This document shows positions 1 through 11,813 of a DNA stretch of 64,000 bases, in pieces. Location: positions 1,922,001 through 1,986,000 of the forward strand of contig NC_079500.1 of NCBI RefSeq assembly GCF_030052815.1. Reading direction: 5' to 3'. The notes below the pieces were generated by a model. The model did no database searches, was not told the DNA's origin, and saw only the letters and a list, made by a program, of their open reading frames with translations. This DNA is from Hevea brasiliensis (Eukaryota; Streptophyta; Magnoliopsida; Malpighiales; Euphorbiaceae). A program made the position numbers and the translations under genes. Every line of letters begins with the position of its first letter. Position 1 is the first letter of the stretch.

Positions 1-500
1 TTAGGTTAAAAATTTTGATCTATTTGATTAAAAATTTAAAAATTATTGTGTTACAATTGAAATAAAGTCGCTATAATTTATAATTGGAATCGAATTCCAA
101 AGGAATTAATTTTCTTTGAACTCTAAAACAAATATAAGGAGCAAAGTTCAGATTCAATTCTTGAAAAAAAAAAACATTATTAGAAGGGTTAACACAAAAC
201 TCGAAAGGAATTAATTTTCTATAAATATATATAGGTGTATTACATTTATTCTATTTTATATCTATATATGCAAGTTGCTTGACAATCTCACGTTGAATTT
301 TGTGTCTAGGACATTTTTAGGGCACGGAAAATTGCCTAATGGTCAGAAATAGAAATGGGTGTGCTTATTGACCTTTCCTATTCATTTTTCTATACCGTAA
401 CTCTATCCATGCATCTGAAATTCATAAAATATGATTAGTTATTATATATAAAATAAGGTATATAAAATTCATATTTTATCTTGAATAATATATATTTCAG
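1..500 (+). other. Probable intron of the MYB gene
   Basis: AT-rich sequence without coding potential. It ends in a pyrimidine-rich tract and a clear AG acceptor at 499-500, directly before the MYB exon. It is therefore most likely the 3' part of the second R2R3-MYB intron; the upstream exons are outside the window. Confidence 0.6.
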
Positions 501-1275
501 GTGGTCTCAAATTGCGGCTCGTCTTCCTGGAAGGACAGACAACGAAATAAAGAATTTTTGGAACTCTGCCTTGAAGAAAAGACTCAAGATTATTAGCAAT
601 AACAATAATAACAATCCTTCGACGACCTCACCAAATGAAAGTGATTCTTCAGAGCCTAGAGATAATGTCATAGGAAATGTCATGTCCATGCATGATCATG
701 ACCTTATGGCAATGTGCATGGACTCATCTTCCTCATCAGCTTCCATCCAAGCCATGGTCGCCGGCAGCGGCAACCAGTTCGATCCTTTCTCTATCCTTAA
801 TAATAACCGGTTCGATGGGACTGCGGCTGCTGGTATATTCGACGTGCCTACATGCTTAACTCAGGTGGGTATGGGGGGAGATGGATTTTACAGTGAATAT
901 GGGATTTTAGAGAATTATCATAATAAAATTGGGTTAGAAAGGGACCTTTGTCTTCCTCCACTAGAGAGTAGTAGAAGTATTGAAGAGGAGAAGGAGAATA
1001 ATAATAATAATAATGCTGTAACTAATCACAGCTTTATTAGCATGAAAAGCAATATCAACCACAACGATAACATCAACAACCACTTGAACGATAATAATTC
1101 TTGCTTCAATAACACTGATCATCAGCATCATCATCATCATCAGAGAAAAGTAGAGGACATGTTTGGGTTTGAAAATCATTGGCAAGGTGACAACTTAAGA
1201 ATGGGAGAATGGGATTTGGAGGGTTTGATGGAAAACATTTCTTCCTTTCCTTGCCTTGATTTCCAAGTTGGATAA
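501..1275 (+). CDS. R2R3-MYB transcription factor, last exon (partial gene)
   Basis: Nuclear DNA-binding transcription factor; only the final exon is present. It opens in phase 2 at the usual second-intron position of R2R3-MYB genes and encodes the end of the R3 repeat, with helix-3 motif [13 protein letters not shown], then a non-conserved activation region of about 230 residues. The tail has asparagine runs, a histidine-rich stretch and an acidic, tryptophan-containing end, [20 protein letters not shown]. That C-terminal motif and an internal LPPLES motif resemble, from memory, the MYB46/MYB83 clade that switches on secondary-wall synthesis; the clade call is inference. Exons 1-2 (the R2 repeat and first part of R3) must lie left of the window. 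Stop TAA is at 1273-1275, and a CT microsatellite follows in the likely 3' UTR. Confidence 0.85.
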
Positions 1276-1292
1276 ACTGTCCACCCTTTGAA

Positions 1293-1305
1293 CTCTCTCT
1301 CTCTG

Positions 1306-1343
<38 letters not shown>
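1293..1343. repeat. (CT)n microsatellite in MYB 3' UTR
   Basis: Interrupted CT dinucleotide run starting 18 bases after the MYB stop codon. It produces spurious serine/leucine and arginine/glutamate ORFs on both strands. Confidence 0.95.
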
Positions 1344-1346
<3 letters not shown>

Positions 1347-1836
1347 GCTACCCCAACCCAAGAATGTCCTAGGAAATTTTGGGCATACATCTTTTTCCAA
1401 ATTCTCTGAAACTTTTCTTTTTCAGCCATATACTTTTATCTTGTTTCTTTCTATATATATACTATTTCTTTCTTTATTGTTGAAGTGATGAATCTGCAAT
1501 AAGTATTGCGAAGTGGAGATTATATACAAGTAGGGTGGGCACAGATTCTTGTATACGATGGAGTAGTTTCAGTTTCTTCGCGAGAGGCAAGACAATTTGG
1601 GTTCATTTCTTGGAACTGATTGGTGCAATAATCATCGCTCCAAGGAAGAGAAATGTGAATAGTATATAGAAGAGAAAGTGGATCAGCAAAATAAAAAGAT
1701 TAGTTGGTGAGCCAAATTGTAGTTAATTTCATGTACAAACAAGGAAATAATGAGGAGGTCGATGGTGTTCTTAGTTGCAAGATGACAATGATATACAATT
1801 CACACTTTGTAAGCACTTGTTAATAAGAAATTTCAT

Positions 1837-1912
<76 letters not shown>

Positions 1913-2834
1913 CATTGTTAGTGTGTAAATATAAAATCATACCCCCCATTCCTCCCTCCATTTGTATCTAATCTAATGCATAAATTTAGCTGTTTGTTTA
2001 GGAAAACATGCATATTTGAAACAATTAATATTTTCTATTTTCATTGGATAAAATCAACATTAAATTTGATTACATTCACATATTTAATTTCACGTATGAA
2101 TATTATTTCAAATTCAAGTTTTCACTTTCAATTCCCTACTAAAAAATAAAACTTCTCATAAAAATTCTTTACTCTATAGTTAGGATTTTTTTTTTGGAAA
2201 TTTGTTTAAATTAACATTTAATAAAGAAAATTTAGCTTTGATGATAAATTCTTATGGTATTTTTTCAAGAAAAAAAAAAAACAATTACACTATATAGAGT
2301 GAGATGTCCTTCTCTATTTCATAAACCCATTAGTAATTAATTTGAAATCTAACACTACATTATCACAAGAATTTTTTTTTTCTTGTTTCATTTAATCCAA
2401 AAAGAAGCAAGTCAAAATAAAGAGATTTAGCTATAATGAGGGTTTGATAAGTTAAGCTTACCAATCCATGTCTTGGTCAATTGGTTAGAGTACAAGTTAG
2501 TATATCTTATTAAGCATTTGAATTATGGCTTATACTTCTTAATTAATTGTTTAGCATTTAACTTATATATATAATTGTCCACATATATTATTTGTTATAT
2601 ATTCAGTCATTAATTAATTTGTACAATTGCCCTTAGGGGCTTGCAATGCTAATGCAATGTTATTGAGCTAAAAATAAATTAGACCCATACGATCAAAAAC
2701 AAAAATAGATCGAACTAAGCTAATGATTGAAAGAAATAAAAAAAAATAAACATATTCAAATTGAATAAAACTAAAAGAAAATGAGTTTAAATAAAGAATA
2801 AATTGGGGGAAAGATTTTAAAAAGAAAAAGCTAC
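1344..2834. other. Intergenic, AT-rich
   Basis: Probable rest of the MYB 3' UTR, then non-coding AT-rich DNA. No coding pattern or recognisable element apart from the compound microsatellite at 1841-1912. Confidence 0.6.
1841..1912. repeat. Compound (CT)n(TA)n microsatellite
   Basis: About 25 CT units (1841-1890) running directly into about 11 TA units (1891-1912). Such compound repeats are usually highly polymorphic. Confidence 0.97.
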
Positions 2835-2916
2835 CGACGCCTGAGAGATTCGAACTCTCGCGGGGAAACCCCATGTACTTAGCAGGCACACGCCTTAACC
2901 ACTCGGCCAAAGCGTC
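2835..2916 (-). tRNA. tRNA-Ser (anticodon GCT)
   Basis: Cytosolic serine tRNA reading AGC/AGU codons, 82 nt, no intron. On the minus strand the acceptor arm GACGCTT pairs with AGGCGTC, leaving a G discriminator. Box A (TGGCCGAGTGG) and box B (GAGTTCGAATC) promoter elements are intact. The anticodon loop is CTGCTAA on a five-pair stem, and the long variable arm typical of class II tRNAs is present (GGGGTTTCCCC). A T-rich Pol III terminator follows on the minus strand just below 2835. No CCA is encoded, as expected for a nuclear gene. Confidence 0.96.
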
Positions 2917-4541
2917 CAATTTATGAGACTGATGACAAATATATTCCCTTAACCCAGCCCAAAGTCGTAGATTTTTGCTTGGCTGCTACTGCTTGCTGGC
3001 GTACCTGGGCTTCCTCAGTTGTGGCCTCCAAGAGTCCAAAAACTTCAAAGTAATTAAGCAGATTGAAACAGCTAATAAATGATCACTTTTGCTGCAATTT
3101 GGAATCAAGTATTGCCTGAATATAAATCAAACTTGGGAAGACTGTCCAGGAAATGCTGCCTAGTTCTGAAATATTTAAATTATAGTCATCAATAAACAAC
3201 CCAAGAATCTAGTAATTGTTGGATTTGTTTATAGGATCTGATTATACATTTTCTTGCTTCAAGAAATTGTTTGATTATTCATCCTATCCTATTTTGTCCA
3301 ACAGACAGAAAGACATGTAGAGAACAATCTGAAATTGTTTCATCATGGTGAAATCTACAAGCCCTGGCCTTTCTTGCAAAGAGACATTTCAATACTGTGT
3401 ATTCCTTCGAGACTTCAGGACCCCATACCCTTAAAAAAGAGGATAAGTACATAACATTACAAGAGTATTTTGTAACAGTGAGATCTAGTTTTGGGCAGGG
3501 CAAGAAAGTTTATATATGTATATTTGGTAATGATGGTAATAATGAGATGTGGTATTCATAATGTCTTTGTATAAAAGCAAATAAAGCTGCTCCCATTAGA
3601 TTATTTATCAATGTTCTCACTATTACCTGCAATCATGACTACCATCTTTATATGGATCTACACTTGTGTTTCAATCTATCATCTCTTCAAAAGAAAGGGA
3701 TATATATGCAATTAAATCTCTCTCTCTCCCTCTCTCCCTCTCTCATTAACTATTTTCTCATCAACAATGGTTTACTATAATGTACCATATATGTGTATCA
3801 ATTAAAGCATTTAATCATGTGCTCAGTTTCATCTATCAACGGGCAGTCTTCTTGTTCTCTTTCCTCATCAAAAACCTTCTTTGGGTAGCCATGTTGAAAA
3901 TATTAACACTTCTATCAAACCCAACTAAAATCGTGGGAGTTTCTATGGCAATTTTGAAACTTTTCTTTAAAAAAAAAAAAAGGGCAATTTTGAAACTTTT
4001 GAAAGAGAGGCAATCAATCTTTCCCATCAATTTATTCTAAAATTTATTATCTTTCTGTTAAAATTTATTATCTTTATTATGAGAAAAATATATTATTATT
4101 TTTCATTATATAACTTATAATTATTATTTAAGTTGATTAAATTTGTATATATAAAAATTACTATTTAATTCTTATCTTTTAACCAATAATTATATAGTCT
4201 CTCTATTTTAACAAATATATTATTTAATATTTTATTTTTAATTCATGAATTGTTTAATCCCTTTCATTATTTTAAAGTAAATATTTTTCAACTCAATTAT
4301 TCAATTATTTCAATTTAAATAATAAAACTATTGAGTCCTGTAATATTAAATCAATTAGCTATTAATTTTTCCATTAATTTTATTATTTTTACTATCATTT
4401 TCATTTTTCTAAAAATTTTAAAAAAGAAATTGGGTTTTGAATTAAAGACATCACAAATCAACGATGACTATAATTCCTAACCTTTAAGTTAACAATGCAA
4501 TAATTTGAATAATACAACTATTCTCTCTTCAAACTAAATTA
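2917..4541. other. Intergenic between tRNA-Ser and first Athila element
   Basis: No coding exon recognised. About 2950-3560 is less AT-rich than its surroundings but gives no convincing protein in any frame. A CT microsatellite lies at 3717-3744, and an 18-bp GGCAATTTTGAAACTTTT motif is duplicated around a poly-A run near 3950-4000. Confidence 0.5.
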
Positions 4542-4546
4542 ACTTT
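4542..4546. repeat. Target-site duplication ACTTT (left)
   Basis: Five bases directly before the TG of the 5' LTR, repeated exactly at 15653-15657 directly after the CA of the 3' LTR. This defines the insertion boundaries. Confidence 0.9.
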
Positions 4547-6146
4547 TGATGCATGCATTTTATATCATCATTTAGGTATAATTTTTGCACATAATTTACC
4601 CTTATTCATAGCTATTATTTTAGATATTAGTATATATTTAGTCAATTTTATAATTTTCACATTTCTTAGTTTAATTTTTGGAATTTATTTGCTTTGTAGG
4701 TTAAATCTGGAGAAATTTGATGAATTTTGATCAGAGTAGCCATTTGGAGGAGATTAAAGTCGAATTGCAAAAATTTTGAAGTTGAGTTAAAATGGCAGAG
4801 CGACACAACTGCAAAGACAACCGAATTAGCTTATGTCGCAGTTGTGTCGATCGCGTCGATATTCACGCCGAGAGCGACACAATCCGCGACACAACTGACT
4901 CGGCTTTTGTCGTTTTTACTGGAAAATAATTGACGTGGCAGTTCCGTTACTACAGCTTTTTACCTCACTTTCTCTGGATCCGTCCCCTTTTACCCATTCT
5001 AGAACAGTCCTCGCCTATATAAAGTGCCCTTTATCACTTTCTTTCCATATAGAGAGCAAGGGAGTCATTTTCTAAAAGTTAGAAAGAGAGAAGGAGGAGC
5101 ACCTTCGCATTTTCTTCCAAAGCAGCAAGGATCACGTTTACGCACTTTTCTGCAGAGATCCTTCTGCAATTTGCTGGGTTTTTCTACCCTTTAGCTTACA
5201 TTTCCATTATTTCTTCATTTCTTCATTTGGGTTTGTCTTTAAACAATGATTTTTGAGTAGTTTATTGAGATTCTAGAGATGGGTTTGTAAATATTGATTT
5301 GTTTTGTGGTTTTGAACTGATTTGGCCATTTAAATGAGGATTGTTATATTTTGATTTATTGCTTGTGTGCTTATTGCCTTGCTTGATGAATGGGCCCTCA
5401 TTAAGTTAAGTTTTAATCCTTAATAGATGGACTGAAAAGTGAATATTGGGAATGGATAATCTTGCAATAAACTTTATTTTCTTGGTATTAGAAATAAGCT
5501 AAGAAGATTAAGGGGAACTTTCCAAAAATCAATTAGAGCTTTAAATGGGTTTTTGTTAGGTTTGAAATACCATGAAAACAGGGTTTGATTTAATGAAAAC
5601 CAATTTTGAGATGCTTGAAAAAGGTTTCAAAAATTTAAGAATTGATTTCCCTCAAAATTGCAATTCTCATGTGTTTGGCTAAATTAGGGATAAACCACAT
5701 GCAAACAATATTGAAAATCCAATCTCTAGAATCAATTTAATTTTCATTGAATTTAGATTTAAATCCTCCAAATCTCATAAATAGCAATTTCAATTTAAAT
5801 CCAATATCTAGAATTACTTTATATTTTTTTAGATTTAATTCTTCTTAATTTCATAAATAGAAATTTCAAATTAATTTTTGGTAATCTAGTCTAATTAATT
5901 TTAGTTAATTGTTTGATTTAGCATTAATTCCTTAAATACCAATTTTAATTCCAAATTTCATTTTACATCTTTAATTTTTGTCTTAATTTTAATTTTTAGA
6001 TTTTATTTTTAATATCTTTTAATTTTTGTCATTCTAATTAGCTTATACTTTTATTTCCAATTTAAGCACAATTCCCTGTGGGATCGATATCATTTTTTTA
6101 AAAACTATACTACTATGACCCGTGCACTTGCGGACACACCGTACCA
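4547..6146 (+). repeat. 5' LTR of Athila copy 1
   Basis: 1,600 bp, TGATGCATGC...CCGTACCA, matching 14044-15652 along its length. It contains a TATA box, TATATAAA, at 5016-5023 with a GC-rich repeat block upstream. Differences from the 3' LTR are concentrated between about 4787 and 5147 and include many single-base indels. Confidence 0.95.
5016..5023 (+). promoter_or_regulatory. LTR core promoter (TATA box)
   Basis: TATATAAA in an otherwise GC-richer part of the 5' LTR, the likely start of element transcription (R region downstream). The same box is at 14519-14526 in the 3' LTR and, on the minus strand, at 37973-37980 and 28501-28508 in copy 2. Confidence 0.7.
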
Positions 6147-6152
6147 AGTTTT

Positions 6153-6170
6153 TGGCGCCGTCGCCGGGGA
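6153..6170 (+). promoter_or_regulatory. Primer-binding site (tRNA-Asp type)
   Basis: TGGCGCCGTCGCCGGGGA, six bases after the LTR end. It is complementary to the 3' end of plant tRNA-Asp apart from one position (copy 2 has GTTGCC here). tRNA-Asp priming is established for Athila elements. Confidence 0.85.
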
Positions 6171-6278
6171 ATTGTTTGTTTTTAAGTTGGATTTTAATTG
6201 TTTTAAGCTAATTAGAATTTTTATTTTTCTTTTATTTTCACTATTGTTCCTTGTGTTTTTCAGGTACTTTTCTTGTTT

Positions 6279-9200
6279 ATGAGACGATCGAAAAGCACAA
6301 GTGACACTGAATTGCTGTTCAATCCTGAAATTGAAAAATTCTGTCGAGCCAATAAAAAGGAATACAAGAGAAGAAAGGAAGCAGAAAAAGAAGAACAACA
6401 AATATTTGAGCAAGAGGAGACAATAGAAAATATGGAGAATCAAAATAGAGTTATTGGTGGAAACAATGGAGGAAATGAGCAAAACGGGCAAAATGCTGTG
6501 GTTAATCAAAATGATCCTCAAAGAAGATCCATGTTAGACTATGCTTTTCCTAGATGTACTGATGTGAGAGATAACAGACCTATTATTGGAGCTAATCAAT
6601 TTGAATTAAAAACTGGTCTTATTCAAATGGTTCAGAATTCACAATTTGGAGGTAGCCCACTTGAAAATCCTCATTCTCATTTGAAGAAATTTTTGATGAT
6701 ATGTGGTACACAAAGACAACTGAGTTTCGATGAAGTTATTCGGCTCACCTTATTTCCATTCTCTCTTCGGGATTCAGCATTGGAGTGGTATGACTCACTT
6801 CCACAAGCTATTATAGCTACTTGGGAGCAGCTATCTCAAGCTTTTCTATCTCAATTTTTCCCACCTGGGAAGACCACTCATTTGAGGAATTTGATGGTAG
6901 CTTTTAAACCAAGAGATGATGAAACTTTGTATGAATCTTGGATGAGATTTAAGGAGCTTGAAAGGCAATGTCCTTATCATGAAATACCCAAATGGATGAT
7001 TGTTCAAAATTTCTACACCAGAGTTACTCCAGCCATAAGAAACACAATTGATTCACAAGCAGGAGGAGATTTCATGAGAATGACAAGTGAAGAATGCTAT
7101 GATCTATTAGAGAAGATTGCTCATAATACCCATTTGTGGGGAAATCCTAGAACACTTGAGCCAAAGAAGGCTGGGATCTATGAACTTGACTCAGTTAACT
7201 ACATGAATGCAAGATTTGACCAGTTGACTCAGCTTCTTAGTGATTTTTGCACAAAAGCAACAACCTCAACTCCTACAACTATGCAACAAGTTGCCTTCAC
7301 AGATGGAACTCAAAGTTATGGAGTTGATTACTCTTCTTATGGTGATGATTATTTGCAGGAGCAAGCTGCTTATGCAGGAGGTTATCAACAGAAACCTATG
7401 GGAAATGCTTACTCTAATGTGAACAACTCAACATGGAGACCACAAGCAACTTTTGCTCAACAAGGCCAAAGCTCAAATTATGCTCATAACCAGCAGTATG
7501 TGCAGCAGAATAGGCCTCAATTTCAGCCTCAATTTCAGCCCACAAGGCAGCCACCACCGGGATATCAAGCAAGAGCACAACAATCCCTTCCACCTCATGA
7601 ACCGAAGCCATCTTTGGAGAACATGATGGAGAAATTTTTTTCTGAACAAAGCAAGATGAATAGCAAATTGGAGGAAGAAATGCAACACATGAGACAAACC
7701 ATGGATCAATTACAAGTCCACAACCGCATGTTGGAGACTCAATTGGCGCAACAAGCAAGCTCATCGGGAAGCAATTCCTATGGGAAACTACCTAGCCAAC
7801 CACAAAACCCTCATGAACAATGTAAGTTAGTGACCTTGAGAAGTGGTAAAAAAGTTGGTCAAGAGAGTGAAAACAAGAGAGAAGAAAAAGAGAGCACAAA
7901 AGAAGAAAATTCAGTTGAGAGCAAGAAAAATGAAAAAGAAGAAGAAAGCAAAAGTGAGCAAGATGAGGGAGAGAAACCATACATCCCACCTGAACCTTAC
8001 AAGCCCACCCTTCCCTACCCTCAAAGATTCATCAAGCATAAGCTAGACAAACAATTTGGCAAATTCCTTGAAGTGCTAAAGAAGTTGTATATCAATGTGC
8101 CATTCACTGAGGCACTATCCCAAATGCCAAGTTATGCCAAATTTTTGAAGGAGATTCTTTCCAACAAGAGAAGGCTAGAAGATTATGACACCATCAACTT
8201 GGGAGAGCAATGCAGTGCTATAATCCAGAAGAAGTTACCTCCCAAACTCAAAGATCCAGGTGTGTTTTCCATTCCTTGTCATATTGGTGATAATTGTGTG
8301 GCAAATGCCTTATGTGACCTTGGAGCTAGTGTCAGCCTAATGCCTCTTTCAATTTATGAGAAGTTGAATATGGGAGAGTTGAAGCCCACAAACATGTATC
8401 TTTCATTGGCTGACCGTTCAATTAAGTATCCAGAAGGCATTCTTGAAAATGTGCCTATCAAGGTTGGGAAATTCTATATTCCGTTGGACTTTGTCATTTT
8501 AGATATGGAAGAAGACACAAAAGTTCCTATCTTATTGGGAAGACCCTTTTTGGCAACAGCTGGTGCATTAATTGATGTAAAGGGTGAGCAATTGACACTT
8601 AGAGTCGGAGATGATCAAATGATATTCAACATCAATCCAGCCATGAAAAGGAAACATGAAGAAGTTGAGTCTTGTTTGCGGATAGACATTATTGATGAGA
8701 TTGTTCAAGAGCATTTCAGACAAAGCTATCCACAAGACCCACTTGAAAATTGCTTAGTCCATGGTGGGAGCATTGATGATGATAATCACAACATAGCTGC
8801 TTTTGCACAACACTTGGAGAGTTCTCCACCACATCCTGAAGCCACAATTTTTCAACTTGAAGGAGTGCAAAATTTGGAAATCAAACCACCATCATTAAAG
8901 GTAGAGGATGCCCCAAAGGTAGATCTTAAACCTCTTCCTTCCAACCTCAGGTATGCTTTTCTTGGACCAAATGAAACATATCCTGTTATAATTAATGCAT
9001 CATTGACTAATATTGAGATTGACAAATTGTTGAGAGTTTTGAGAGAATATAGAAGAGTTTTGGGTTATGCAATTGATGATATAAAGGGAATTAGCCCAAC
9101 AGTTTGTATGCATAGGATTTTCCTTGAGCCAAATAGTAAACCTTCCATTGAACACCAAAGAAGATTGAATCCTACAATGAAGGATGTTGTGAAAAAGGAA

Positions 9201-11813
9201 ATCCTAAAATTACTAGCTGCTGGAATTATTTACCCTATTTCTGACAGTGAGTGGGTTAGTCCTGTGCATGTTGTACCAAAGAAAGGTGGGGTGACAGTTG
9301 TTAAAAATGAGAATAATGAATTGATACCCACTAGAACTGTTACAGGTTGGAGAATGTGCATAGACTATAGGAAGTTGAACAATGCTACAAGAAAAGACCA
9401 TTTTCCCCTTCCTTTTATGGATCAAATGTTAGAGAGATTAGCCAAGCATTCATTCTTTTGTTACTTAGATGGATATTCTGGTTTCTTTCAAATTCCAATA
9501 CATCCTGATGACTAAGAAAAAACTACCTTTACCTGTCCCTATGGCACCTTTGCCTATCGAAGGATGCCATTCGGATTGTGTAATGCACCTGGCACATTTC
9601 AAAGGTGCATGATGGCCATTTTTTCTGATTTTATTGAAGAAATTATGGAGGTCTTCATGGATGACTTTTCAGTTTATGGCACTAATTTTGATTCATGCTT
9701 GACTAATTTGTCTAAAATCTTGCAGAGGTGTGCTGATAATGATTTGGTGTTGAATTGGGAGAAATGCCACTTTATGGTCCAAGAGGGGATCGTTTTAGGG
9801 CATTTGATCTCAAATAGGGGAATTGAAGTGGATAGAGCTAAAATAGAAATTATTGAAAAAATGCCCTCCAACCATCACAAAGGTGTGCGGAGTTTCCTTG
9901 GACATGCTGGGTTTTACCGGCGATTTATTCAGGATTTTTCTAAACTTGCTAAACCCTTAACAAATCTTTTGAATCATGATGTTAAATTTGATTTTAATCA
10001 GGATTGTATGGTTGCTTTTTGCAGGTTAAAGACGGCCTTAACAACAGCTCCTATCATGCAACCCCCGGATTGGACTTTGCCATTCGAAATCATGTGTGAT
10101 GCAAGCGAGTTTGCTGTTGGAGCTGTCCTTGGCCAGCGAAAAGATAGAAAACCTTATGCCATTTACTATGCAAGCCGAACCCTTGATGAAGCCCAAGTCA
10201 ATTACGCTACAACTGAAAAGGAGTTCCTTGCGGTAGTATTTGCACTCAATAAATTCCGTTCTTATTTGGTCAACTCAAAGGTAATTGTTTTCACTGATCA
10301 TGCAGCAATAAAGTATTTAATGAGCAAGAAAGAAGCTAAATCTAGGTTGATTAGATGGATATTGTTACTTCAAGAATTTGATTTGGAAATAAGAGATAAA
10401 AAGGGTGTTGAGAATGTGGTGGCTGATCACCTTTCTAGGATAAAAACTGAAAATAAAGATGATGAAATTGTGCCAATTGATGAATTTTTCATGAATGAGC
10501 AGTTGTATATGTTGAATTCTGCACTTCCATGGTTTGCTGATATTGTGAATTTCTTGTCTTGTGGTGTCTTGCCACCTGATTTATCTTGGCAGCAAAAGAA
10601 AAGATTCTTGCATGATGTTAAATTTTATTCCTGGGAAGAACCTCTTTTGTTTAGAAGATGCAATGATGGAATAATTAGGAGATGTATACCAGAGGAAGAA
10701 ATAAATGATGTTATTTACCATTGTCATTCCTCTGAATATGGTGGTCATTTTAGTGTCTCAAAAACTGTTGAAAAAGTCTTGACATCAGGTTTCTATTGGC
10801 CTAAAATGTTTAAACATGTGAGAGATTTTGTAAGCAAGTGTGATAGGTGCCAAAGGGTAGGCAACATTTCCAAAAGAGATGAGATGCCCCAACAATCCAT
10901 ATTAGAAGTTGAATTATTTGATGTGTGGGGAATTGATTTCATGGGGCCATTTCCATCTTCTTATGGGAATAAATATATCTTGGTAGGGGTGGACTATGTA
11001 TCTAAATGGGTAGAAGCTATTGCTACACCTACCAATGATGCAAAAGTTGTGGTGAAATTTCTGAAAAAATTTGTTTTGACCAGGTTTGGTGCCCCACGTG
11101 CCATAATCAGTGATGGTGGTAGCCATTTTTGCAACCACCAATTTGAAAAATTGATGAGAAAGTATGGGGTAAAGCATAGGATTGCCACACCATATCACCC
11201 TCAAACCAATGGCCAAGTAGAAATCATAAATAGAGAAATCAAGCAAATCTTGGAGAAAACTGTTAATAAGTCCAGAAAAGATTGGTCCCTTAAATTAGAT
11301 GACACTCTTTGGGCATATAGAACAGCATTCAAAACCCCCATAGGAACTACACCTTATAGGTTAGTTTTTGGGAAATCATGCCACTTGCCCGTAGAGTTAG
11401 AACATAAAGCTTATTGGGCCATTAGAGCAATCAATTTTGATTTACAAGCTGCTGGACACAAAAGATTTTTGCAACTTGATGAATTAGAAGAGTTGAGACT
11501 TGATGCTTATGAAAATGCTAGGATCTATAAAGAAAGAACAAAAAAATGGCATGATAAGCATATCAAGAAAAAGGACTTTAAAGAAGGAGATTTGGTTCTC
11601 TTATTCAATTCAAGGTTGAAATTTTTTCCAGGAAAATTAAAATCAAGGTGGTCCGGTCCATTCAAAATTGTGAAAGTTTTACCTCATGGTGCTGTGGAAA
11701 TTTTTGGTGAAAAATCTGGTAATTTCAAGGTAAATGGACAAAGGTTGAGGCATTATTTAGCTGGTGAGCCAATTGAGAAAATAGCAACTTGCTATCTTTC
11801 TCATTCTCCATGA
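6279..11813 (+). pseudogene. Athila gag-pol polyprotein, interrupted by one stop (copy 1)
   Basis: One continuous frame of about 1,845 codons from ATG 6279, broken only by TAA at 9513-9515 (codon about 1079), where copy 2 has a glutamine codon. Order: Gag with the retrotransposon-gag domain (about 6750-7060) and a Q/P-rich linker without an obvious zinc knuckle; aspartic protease motif DLGAS near 8318; reverse transcriptase from about 9200 with [10 protein letters not shown] near 9655; RNase H starting near FEIMCDAS at 10085; integrase with an H-H-C-C zinc domain (about 10720-10860) and catalytic core WGIDFMGPF...ISDGGSHF, then a C-terminal domain to TGA. Compared with copy 2, short clusters of small in-frame indels occur at about 6716-6735, 9335-9350 and 9863-9885. 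These look like decay or assembly noise. Confidence 0.93.

Noticed and set aside
1106..1429. Minus-strand ORFs over the MYB end with long Arg-Glu runs
   Set aside because: They are translations of the CT microsatellite and of the antisense of the MYB exon.
3780..4040. 86-codon frame with poly-lysine
   Set aside because: Spans a poly-A run and a short tandem duplication and has no domain similarity.
6105..6521. Minus-strand ORF across the primer site and gag start
   Set aside because: Antisense shadow of gag and leader; the mirrored one occurs in copy 2 for the same reason.
10914..11246. Antisense ORFs within integrase
   Set aside because: Shadow frames of a conserved coding region, mirrored at 31757-32101 in copy 2.
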